Below, piece by piece: positions 1 to 5,105 of a stretch of DNA of 5,668 bases; position 1 is the stretch's first letter; each line of letters starts with the position of its first letter. The notes under the pieces are model-generated. The model saw only the letters and a list, made by a program, of their open reading frames with translations, was not told the origin of the DNA and searched no databases. Source of the DNA: an uncultured Clostridium sp. (lineage in GTDB: Bacteria > Bacillota > Clostridia > TANB77 > CAG-508); assembly GCA_946495905.1 (NCBI GenBank), contig CAMMEP010000070.1, positions 1 through 5,668 of the forward strand, given 5' to 3'. A program made the translations under genes and the position numbers.

Positions 1-54
1 ATTTAGACTTCCATCATATCGGAAGGTTAAATTTTTTACATTAATTATTGACAT
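1..54 (-). CDS. ABC-type ATPase, N-terminal fragment (runs off the left edge)
   Basis: An ATG at 54 opens a frame of 18 codons to the window edge, reading MSIINVKNLTFRYDGSLN. The pattern 'I-x-V-K-N-L-T-F-x-Y-D-G' is the usual first beta strand and aromatic A-loop (Tyr13) of ABC nucleotide-binding domains. The 'F-x-Y-D-G-S' wording recalls ABC-F proteins of the Lsa type, but too little is visible to separate ABC-F from a transporter ATPase. A strong Shine-Dalgarno, AGGAGGG (64-58), precedes the ATG. The start lies only 11 bp after the stop of the glucosaminidase gene, so the two are probably co-transcribed and this is the fourth gene of the leftward string. Seen: start, Shine-Dalgarno and the N-terminal motif. 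Inferred: family. The Walker A, signature and Walker B motifs lie outside the window. Confidence 0.65.
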   Translation of the reverse strand, partial: MSIINVKNLTFRYDGSLN

Positions 55-65
55 TGTCCCTCCTA

Positions 66-1160
66 TTATTCTGAAACTTCTTCTGGCATATTCTCATATA
101 ATGGTACAATAAAGTTCAAATTTGTATCTACTGTACTAGAAGCTTCATATATTGATTTCATATTGCTTGCTTCTGATTCAGGCGCTAATAAATTTTGCAT
201 ATATTGATGCGAATATAGTGTTCCATCTTGATTTACAATATCAAACTTTTGCAAATATAAGGTGTTTTGTCCTACATCAATATATCCGCTTCTTACAAAA
301 TCCACTCCACCAATTAAAGCTTTTTCTAAAGAATCCCATCCTTGCTCATATGCGTATCCTGCTGCATTTTGCAAAATTTCCTCACTAGAGTTCCCTGTTG
401 CATTAATATTAAATGGATTATATACTATCACTCCATTATATTCATATCCTCTCGATAAAGTAGTTCCGCTTCTTCCTTGTTCTTGTATTAATCTTGCAGT
501 AATAAAGTAGGCATCCACATTTACATTTCTTCCAGCTTGTACTAATGCCTCAGCTATACTGTCACCTTCCAAAAAAGAACCTTCTGTAAGTGACTTTATT
601 CCCTCTACTGTTTGCGCTCCTTCCGTGAATTTTAATTCTAAAAATTGAAAGATATTATCTTCATTTAAAATATTCCTTGGATTCATTTGATGTCTTATTG
701 CTTTATCAGAAGCACATAGCCATGTTCCATTATCATATCTTTTGTCTCCACAAACCTCACATTTCCAGTCATCTGGATATTCCGATGAATCTGGAATTAA
801 GTTTAAAGGAGATGTTCTAGTATCAGAATGTCCCTCATTTGCAATTACTTCTTCCCAATCAAGCCTTGTGTAAAATAAAGTAAATGTCCAATTTGGATGG
901 CTAGCTTGTAATTCATCAATTAATTCCTTATATCCTAGATATTTTTCTTCTTCTAAATTTGTTCCATCATAAATTTCATATTTTTGTTTGCTTTCTTCTA
1001 CTCTAATAATGGAAATTGTTATAACGATAGCTATTAGAATAATTAATAGAATTACAGCAACTATTCTTATTCGTATTGGTATAGATTTTACAATTTGTTT
1101 TACGTTTTTTATTAAATTATTTATTTTTTCTAATTGGTTCGTTTTCATGTTTTCTATCAT
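66..1160 (-). CDS. Membrane-anchored GH73-like N-acetylglucosaminidase (peptidoglycan hydrolase)
   Basis: The 364-residue protein has a basic N-terminus, one membrane segment (about 33-52) and an extracellular catalytic part, giving an N-in anchor facing the wall. Residues 82-105 (HPNWTFTLFYTRLDW) and 160-178 (NPRNILNEDNIFQFLEL) are typical of clostridial beta-N-acetylglucosaminidases. 'ARLIQEQG' (222-229) supplies the probable catalytic Glu227, and 'YNPFNI' (247-252) corresponds to the N-x-F-G/N-I motif after it in GH73 enzymes. It would cleave the glycan strand of peptidoglycan. Three cysteines (134, 137, 149) lie in a small CxxC-containing insert. No SH3 or other wall-binding repeats are present. 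The start is uncertain: neither ATG 1160 nor ATG 1148 has a Shine-Dalgarno, and a terminator-like hairpin fills the upstream gap. It is the third gene of the leftward string and lies 11 bp before an ABC ATPase gene. Confidence 0.85.
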   Translation of the reverse strand: MIENMKTNQLEKINNLIKNVKQIVKSIPIRIRIVAVILLIILIAIVITISIIRVEESKQKYEIYDGTNLEEEKYLGYKELIDELQASHPNWTFTLFYTRLDWEEVIANEGHSDTRTSPLNLIPDSSEYPDDWKCEVCGDKRYDNGTWLCASDKAIRHQMNPRNILNEDNIFQFLELKFTEGAQTVEGIKSLTEGSFLEGDSIAEALVQAGRNVNVDAYFITARLIQEQGRSGTTLSRGYEYNGVIVYNPFNINATGNSSEEILQNAAGYAYEQGWDSLEKALIGGVDFVRSGYIDVGQNTLYLQKFDIVNQDGTLYSHQYMQNLLAPESEASNMKSIYEASSTVDTNLNFIVPLYENMPEEVSE

Positions 1161-1164
1161 ACCA
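1156..1164 (-). promoter_or_regulatory. Possible extended -10 element at the start of the glucosaminidase gene
   Basis: On the minus strand TGGTATGAT (1164-1156) fits the extended -10 pattern TGn-TATAAT with one mismatch. No good -35 is present 17 bp upstream. The expected start of transcription would fall at about 1148, on the A of the second in-frame ATG, giving an essentially leaderless message. This is a pattern match in A/T-rich DNA, but it would explain how the gene is expressed behind a terminator-like hairpin and without a Shine-Dalgarno. Confidence 0.25.
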
Positions 1165-1165
1165 C

Positions 1166-1202
1166 AAAAAAGAAAATTATGCTACGATAATTTTCTCTTT
1201 TT
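1166..1202. terminator. A/T-rich, possibly bidirectional terminator-like hairpin
   Basis: AGAAAATTAT (1171-1180) and ATAATTTTCT (1187-1196) form a perfect 10-bp stem around a 6-nt loop. Read on the minus strand it is followed by five further T residues (1170-1166), and the stem can extend through a G-U pair and three A-U pairs. Read on the plus strand it is followed by C and TTTTT (1198-1202). It starts just after the stop of the DUF4362-like gene and ends about 5 bp before the first ATG of the glucosaminidase gene. The stem holds only one G-C pair, so termination is probably partial and could lower expression of the downstream genes. Confidence 0.5.
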
Positions 1203-1206
1203 ACAC

Positions 1207-2442
1207 TTATTCTTCTATTTTTCTCACATCAATCTCATAAATTTGACAAGGATAGCTTTCTAATACAATTCCTGTATAGAATACTTCTATTCTATCTCCT
1301 ACTGCATACTGCGAAGTATCTTCTACGCCAACCCAAACAGCATCTCCTATATTCTTATCTTCTGAATTTACAAGAAGTGTTTTTCCGTTTACTTCTGTAA
1401 CTTCTCCTATAAAGGATGGTGCCGTATCATAAGTTTCTATCTCTTTTGGATAACTTGCAACAGTCATTGGATTATATTCTTTTTTACTTTCTGAATCATA
1501 GTCTATTATACCTTGTAAAGTTAATTCTATATTAATTAAGTTTTCATCTTCTACTAAATCTATTGAGTAGATTTCAGCAGGAATATCGTTATAAGTTGTT
1601 ACTTTTGTATCTGCTCCAAATGCATCTCTAGTATTGTCATAGGTTAACATATATCCCAAGTTTTCCCTATATTCTAAATCTGTAATAATTGCATCACCTT
1701 CAGTTGTATATTGAACAATTCTCATAAAATCGGATTGTCTATTTTCGTTATTTGCACTTGTATTTGCAATAAAAGAATCTAATTTACCTTTATTGAATAC
1801 TGCATTATATGATATTACTACACAACCATCTTTTATTGCTTGCTCCATTGAATATTCTTGTGGTATCTCCTCTAATAATTTTTGTTCATCTATATTTTTC
1901 TCTATAATTTCTTCAATAGAGTTTAATTGTTCTTCTGTTATATCTGCTTGTTTATCTCCTTTTTCAATTGCTTTGCAATCTCGCTTAACCATATAATGTT
2001 CTTCGTCATTTATTATAATTTCGTAACTATAAATTCCATTACACAATTCTCCATCATATACAAAATCACTTAAAATTTGTTTTAATATTAATGCATCTTC
2101 ACCTTCTATTGTAATGTTAGGTAGATTAATATAACCCTTTATGGTTATATTAGTGTCATCTATATAATTATTATATTCCTTCTCGAAATCTTCATATTTC
2201 ATAAGCCAAGAGCCAATTTTCATTTCATCATATCCATTTACCCTATTAAAATCAATTACTTTATATCCAAGTCCAAAATATTCTACTGTTCCACCATCCA
2301 TAATAATTCCTGCAGGATGTTGAATACAAAATAACGGCTTTTCTTCTTCTTGAACTCTATTATAATCCACTGCAAAAAATATTAATCCTAGAATTATAAT
2401 TACTCCTAATATAATAAGTAATACTTTTATTCCCTTTTTCAT
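1207..2442 (-). CDS. Membrane-anchored extracellular protein with DUF4362-like and DUF3221-like regions, putative partner of the ECF sigma factor
   Basis: I know no defined function for this 411-residue protein. Residues 4-25 form one membrane anchor after a basic start (MKKGIK). There is no lipobox cysteine, so it is anchored and not lipidated. Residues 28-84 hold a block (KPLFCI, then EYFGLGYKVIDFNRVNG and GSWLMKY) that I recall from clostridial membrane proteins next to sigma-factor genes. Residues 93-155 are a beta-rich segment. About 198-290 (IKDGCVVIS, RIVQYTTEGDAIITDLEY, YDNTRDAFG) resemble DUF4362. The end, about 343-405 (SFIGEVTEVNGKTLLV, VGDRIEVFYTG, LESYPCQIYEI), resembles the small beta-barrel DUF3221. 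ATG 2442 is chosen because AGGTGG lies 5-6 bp upstream; a GTG at 2451 would overlap that site. The gene begins 23 bp after the sigma-factor stop, so co-transcription is likely. A role in sensing envelope conditions for the sigma factor is inference from position and topology. Confidence 0.75.
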   Translation of the reverse strand: MKKGIKVLLIILGVIIILGLIFFAVDYNRVQEEEKPLFCIQHPAGIIMDGGTVEYFGLGYKVIDFNRVNGYDEMKIGSWLMKYEDFEKEYNNYIDDTNITIKGYINLPNITIEGEDALILKQILSDFVYDGELCNGIYSYEIIINDEEHYMVKRDCKAIEKGDKQADITEEQLNSIEEIIEKNIDEQKLLEEIPQEYSMEQAIKDGCVVISYNAVFNKGKLDSFIANTSANNENRQSDFMRIVQYTTEGDAIITDLEYRENLGYMLTYDNTRDAFGADTKVTTYNDIPAEIYSIDLVEDENLINIELTLQGIIDYDSESKKEYNPMTVASYPKEIETYDTAPSFIGEVTEVNGKTLLVNSEDKNIGDAVWVGVEDTSQYAVGDRIEVFYTGIVLESYPCQIYEIDVRKIEE

Positions 2443-2465
2443 TTTTACCACCTTTTTCCTTTCTA

Positions 2466-3353
2466 TTATTTAGACACATTTTTATGTGCATTTTGTTGGT
2501 GTTTTATAAAAATTATTGTAAAAAGAATGCTAAAGAATAAAAATATTCCCGTAAAACTTAATATTCCAATATTAATATTTGTATTTTCATAATTCGTTCC
2601 ATCTGGTTCTTGTATTTCTATTATTTCATTTTGCATTATTGTATTATCAGTTGAATCAGAAGAATCTATATTACTTTCTATACTTGAACTTGCTTGATTT
2701 TCTGTTTGGTCTTTCTCATTGCTTTCATTCTCTGTGCTTATTTCGCTGTCTAAGTTTTCCTCTTTCAAATGTCTACTTGATGTATTTGTAATATATAATA
2801 ATATTCCAAGAATAACCATAGAAATATTACCTAATAGTAGTTTTAATGTATGTAAAGCAGTATAATATTTCCATTGAACTGTTCCAATTGGCATTTCTAA
2901 TAATAAAGCTATTTCTTTAAAAGACATATTAGAAAGTATTTTTAGTGAAACGATTTCTCTTTCTTGCTCGTTTAATTTAGAAATAATTCTATTATACTTA
3001 TCCTTTTCTATTATTTTATTTAATTCTTCGTCTTCCTCTGCTATATAATAAATATCGTCTAAGCTAACGTCTTCTTTCTGTTTTCTTAAATAATTAAGAG
3101 TCTCATTCTTCGTCAAAGAATATAGCCAACTTGTTTCATTATTTGTTGGTAGTTTCTCTTTATCCATTTCAAATATTTTTGCAAATACAATTTGTATGAT
3201 GTCTTCGCTATCTTCTTTATTCTTTAATATAGAAAAGGCAATACCATATACTAGTCTATTATACTTACTATATAAAACGTTTATTTTGTCGCTATCTCCA
3301 TTCTTTATTTGTTGAAAAGTCAAGTGTAAATCTTGCTTTTTTATTTTTTCCAT
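2466..3353 (-). CDS. ECF-type sigma-70 family sigma factor with C-terminal two-pass membrane extension
   Basis: The 295-residue protein starts with a normal ECF sigma factor. Region 2 covers about residues 8-93: NKEDSEDIIQIVF (45-57) is the core-binding helix 2.2 and SWLYSLTKNETLNYLRKQK (75-93) is region 2.3/2.4. Region 4 covers about 127-171, with the helix-turn-helix SFKEIALLLEMPIGTVQWKYY (144-164). ECF factors usually end here. This one continues with a membrane segment (about 172-188), some 70 residues rich in Ser, Thr, Asn, Glu and Asp (189-261), a second membrane segment (262-283) and a short basic tail. The sigma domains and tail would be cytoplasmic and the linker outside. ATG 3353 is preferred: the Shine-Dalgarno AAAGGA abuts the alternative ATG 3365 but lies 12 bp from 3353. 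It heads the leftward gene string and is probably regulated through its membrane part. No anti-sigma gene is visible. Confidence 0.88.
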   Translation of the reverse strand: MEKIKKQDLHLTFQQIKNGDSDKINVLYSKYNRLVYGIAFSILKNKEDSEDIIQIVFAKIFEMDKEKLPTNNETSWLYSLTKNETLNYLRKQKEDVSLDDIYYIAEEDEELNKIIEKDKYNRIISKLNEQEREIVSLKILSNMSFKEIALLLEMPIGTVQWKYYTALHTLKLLLGNISMVILGILLYITNTSSRHLKEENLDSEISTENESNEKDQTENQASSSIESNIDSSDSTDNTIMQNEIIEIQEPDGTNYENTNINIGILSFTGIFLFFSILFTIIFIKHQQNAHKNVSK

Positions 3354-3365
3354 TTTTAATAGCAT

Positions 3366-3385
3366 TCCTTTCTAAAAGCAGAAAG
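3366..3385 (-). promoter_or_regulatory. Small hairpin overlapping the sigma-factor ribosome binding site
   Basis: In the leftward transcript CTTTCT (3385-3380) can pair with AGAAAG (3373-3368) around the loop GCTTTT. The right arm contains most of the AAAGGA Shine-Dalgarno (3371-3366) of the sigma-factor gene. The 6-bp stem is A/U-rich and weak, so it could reduce initiation but not block it. Confidence 0.35.
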
Positions 3386-3389
3386 CTGA

Positions 3390-3422
3390 TTGAAAAAGAA
3401 TTAAATTCTATTTATTTTTCAA
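3390..3422. repeat. Imperfect inverted repeat in the sigma-factor leader
   Basis: TTGAAAAA (3390-3397) pairs with TTTTTCAA (3415-3422), and inside it AGAATT (3397-3402) pairs with AATTCT (3404-3409), leaving a 5-nt bulge on one side. It lies between the presumed sigma-factor promoter and the Shine-Dalgarno hairpin. It has no downstream T-tract in the leftward direction, so it does not look like a terminator. It could be a protein-binding dyad or a leader structure, or chance in A/T-rich DNA. Confidence 0.3.
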
Positions 3423-3465
3423 CCTTTCCTCTTATTATTATTTCAGGTTAACCCCTTACACTTTT

Positions 3466-3494
3466 ATACTAACATAAAGAATTGCAATTAGCAA
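3466..3494 (-). promoter_or_regulatory. Candidate promoter of the leftward sigma-factor string
   Basis: TTGCTA (3494-3489) and TAGTAT (3471-3466) are separated by 17 bp on the minus strand; each matches the vegetative consensus at 4 of 6 positions. An alternative -10, TATAAA, overlaps it. I found no ECF-type -35/-10 pair (AAC then CGTC-like), so autoregulation by the sigma factor is not supported by what I can read here. Confidence 0.3.
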
Positions 3495-3511
3495 CAGTTC
3501 ATTATTATAAA
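3482..3511 (+). promoter_or_regulatory. Candidate promoter of the HIT-Nudix gene
   Basis: TTGCAA (3482-3487) and TATAAA (3506-3511) are 18 bp apart, matching the vegetative consensus at 4 and 5 of 6 positions. The -35 lies one base from the candidate leftward -35, so the two promoters would be back to back. The leader to the GTG start would be about 145 nt. Other weak -10-like words exist closer to the gene, so this is one candidate among several. Confidence 0.3.
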
Positions 3512-3621
3512 TAAATTTGTAATGCGGAATAGCCAATATGTTATCACTATATTAACTAAAAGTTTAAGCTTATTTAATTTCATGTTCTTTCTTCAAAAAT
3601 ACTAAAAAAATACTATGAAAA

Positions 3622-3658
3622 CTTATAAATTTATGATATATATTATTTATAAGGAGGT
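3622..3658 (+). promoter_or_regulatory. Shine-Dalgarno of the HIT-Nudix gene with an overlapping hairpin
   Basis: AAGGAGGT (3651-3658) is a perfect Shine-Dalgarno 7 bp before the GTG at 3666 and decides that start. CTTATAAAT (3622-3630) is perfectly complementary to ATTTATAAG (3645-3653), giving a 9-bp hairpin with a 14-nt loop whose 3' arm covers the first three bases of the Shine-Dalgarno. The stem is A/U-rich. It could tune translation, and possibly melt with temperature; that is inference. Confidence 0.5.
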
Positions 3659-3665
3659 TATTGCA

Positions 3666-4643
3666 GTGAATAAAGTAATAGATATTTTTGGCAATGAAAT
3701 AACATTCGACTGTATGGGGTGTGATATAGCTAATCATAAATTAATACCACCTGGTGGTTATGTTTATGATGATGGTTTTATTAATGTATCTGCTGATCCA
3801 GAAATTCCTATTGAAGGTTTCATGGTATTAGGAATAAACAAACATATAAAAAGTATTAATGAACTAAATTCCATGGAAAGAAATAAAATCATGGATATTC
3901 TAAATAAAACTATTGAAATAATAAGAAAGACAAATATTTCAAATGAAGTAATGATAATTCAAGAAGAAAAAGCAAAACATTTTCATATTTGGATTGTTCC
4001 AATTCATAAATGGATGGAAAAATTTCAAAACAATGTTAGAAATATAAAAGAAATTATAGATTACGCAAAACAAAATTTTACAAAACAAAAAGAATCAGAA
4101 TTATTAGGCGCAATCGATACTATAAGACGAGAATTTAATAAAATCTCAAAAGAAATACGAAAAGCTGTAAGATGTTACTTAGTAGAAGATAACAAAGTAG
4201 TAGCAATTAAATATAATGAACATAATAAAAAAGCAGGATATTATGATATTCCTGGTGGTAAAATTGAAAAAAATGAAACTCCAAAGCAAGCAGCCATTAG
4301 AGAAATGAAAGAAGAAACAGGCTTAACAGTAAGCAATTTAAAGTATAGAGGAAACATGATAATTGAATATCCAGACAGAATATACGATTTTGATGTTTTT
4401 CTAACAAATGAATGTAATGGCGAACCTCAAGATTTTTCAGAAAACACCTCGGAATGGATTGACATACCAGCACTATTAAGTAAAGAAAAAATTTTAAGCA
4501 GTTTAATGATATTAAATAGCTTCTATATAAACGGATTATTGGAAAATAATAATTTTTATATGTATATTAAAGTAGATGAAAATGAAAATATATTAGATGT
4601 ATCATATAATTTAATTATAGACAATGACAGAGATTTACAATAA
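3666..4643 (+). CDS. HIT-Nudix fusion protein, probable nucleoside polyphosphate hydrolase
   Basis: The 325-residue protein joins two nucleotide-hydrolase folds. Residues 10-117 are HIT-like: C16-x-x-C19-D-I-A, 'VLGINKH' ending at H60, and H105-F-H107-I-W109-I-V-P. C16, C19, H60 and H105 fit the zinc site known in many HIT proteins, and H107 is at the position of the nucleophile. The third His of the H-x-H-x-H motif is Trp109. A helical, charged linker (about 118-165) leads to a Nudix domain (about 166-285) with a perfect Nudix box, G198-x5-E204-x7-R212-E213-M-K-E216-E217-T-G219-L. The substrate is probably a nucleoside diphosphate-X or dinucleoside polyphosphate compound; which one cannot be read from the sequence. 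The GTG at 3666 follows AAGGAGGT, whereas an in-frame ATG at 3615 has no ribosome binding site. The gene stands alone between a divergent and a convergent neighbour. Confidence 0.85.
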   Translation: MNKVIDIFGNEITFDCMGCDIANHKLIPPGGYVYDDGFINVSADPEIPIEGFMVLGINKHIKSINELNSMERNKIMDILNKTIEIIRKTNISNEVMIIQEEKAKHFHIWIVPIHKWMEKFQNNVRNIKEIIDYAKQNFTKQKESELLGAIDTIRREFNKISKEIRKAVRCYLVEDNKVVAIKYNEHNKKAGYYDIPGGKIEKNETPKQAAIREMKEETGLTVSNLKYRGNMIIEYPDRIYDFDVFLTNECNGEPQDFSENTSEWIDIPALLSKEKILSSLMILNSFYINGLLENNNFYMYIKVDENENILDVSYNLIIDNDRDLQ

Positions 4644-4655
4644 TTTATCTATTTT

Positions 4656-4943
4656 CTAAGAATTTAAAAACTTTTTCATTACAGGGCTTATTCCATACCA
4701 CCAAGTGCATGTAATTAATACCACTTTGTTATATTTAGACAAATCTATGTCAATCTTCTTTATCTCTACATCTCTTTTAATGTCATTATTTTGCCATTCA
4801 TCTACTACTTCATCATAATCACTTGAAAATGGAATAGCTGGCTCTAATTCTAAAATATCCGCATTTAATTTATTTTTCACGTATTCTGCTACCTTTTTAC
4901 TGTTACCTGTAAAACTATAGTAAATAACTAATGTATTGTACAT
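4656..4943 (-). CDS. Flavodoxin, C-terminally truncated (probable decaying gene)
   Basis: The 95-residue product begins like a flavodoxin of the Flavodoxin_4 type: strand TLVIYYS (4-10), the FMN-phosphate loop S10-F-T-G-N-S15, then DILELEPAIPFSSDYDEVVDE (29-49), a second strand KVVLITCTWWYG (73-84) with the aromatic W81-W82 loop, and SPVMKKFLNS to the stop. Members I know run to roughly 150-180 residues. Here everything after the third-strand/W-loop region is missing, including the later strands that complete the FMN site. The TAG stop is 12 bp from the end of the convergent HIT-Nudix gene, so the missing part was probably lost at that junction. ATG 4943 has AGGAG 8 bp upstream; a TTG start at 4961 would lie before that site. 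The CMD gene lies upstream on the same strand. A functional short flavodoxin is possible but unlikely. Confidence 0.75.
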   Translation of the reverse strand: MYNTLVIYYSFTGNSKKVAEYVKNKLNADILELEPAIPFSSDYDEVVDEWQNNDIKRDVEIKKIDIDLSKYNKVVLITCTWWYGISPVMKKFLNS

Positions 4944-4993
4944 GATTTTCTCTCCTTCCAATTACTTTTTGTTCGTCTAATTAGAGGAAAAAG

Positions 4994-5096
4994 AATTAAA
5001 TTTTGGCAAGGAAAATTTAATTTGAAAGGCAAGGGCGCATACTCTGTGTATGTAACCGCGTTTCAAAGCAAATTTGACACAGCCAAAATTGTAATT
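4994..5096. repeat. 103-bp imperfect inverted repeat between the CMD and flavodoxin genes
   Basis: The two halves pair in ordered blocks: AATTA with TAATT at the ends, AATTTTGGC (4999-5007) with GCCAAAATT (5082-5090), AAATTT, then TTTGAAA (5021-5027) with TTTCAAA (5061-5067), and CATAC (5038-5042) with GTATG (5048-5052) around the loop TCTGT. That is about 32 base pairs interrupted by short internal loops. T-runs flank both ends (5 T on the minus side, 6 T on the plus side), so it could act as a bidirectional terminator. Its length and mismatches also fit a decayed palindromic or MITE-like element. It would limit read-through from the CMD gene into the flavodoxin. I see no clear flavodoxin promoter; a 10-bp palindrome, TCTAATTAGA, lies at 4976-4985. 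Confidence 0.55.
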
Positions 5097-5105
5097 ATTT
5101 TTTCT

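Noticed and set aside
152..510. Two overlapping plus-strand open frames of about 80 codons inside the glucosaminidase gene.
   Set aside because: They are antisense to a clear GH73-like protein, have no Shine-Dalgarno and show no recognisable motif.
988..1263. A plus-strand open frame of 91 codons rich in Ile and Phe.
   Set aside because: It is the antisense image of a membrane-anchor coding stretch and crosses the terminator-like hairpin; no ribosome site.
1793..1996. A plus-strand open frame of 67 codons inside the DUF4362-like gene.
   Set aside because: Antisense shadow, no ribosome binding site, no known motif.
2579..2791. A plus-strand open frame of 70 codons with a hydrophobic product.
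   Set aside because: It is antisense to the second membrane segment and acidic linker of the sigma factor; no ribosome site.
3446..3453. The palindrome GGTTAACC as an ECF-type -35 for autoregulation by the sigma factor.
   Set aside because: It contains an AAC-like core, but no CGTC-like -10 lies at a suitable distance downstream.
3615..3665. Longer form of the HIT-Nudix protein starting at ATG 3615.
   Set aside because: No Shine-Dalgarno precedes it, the extra 17 residues match nothing, and the consensus AAGGAGGT lies inside it in front of GTG 3666.
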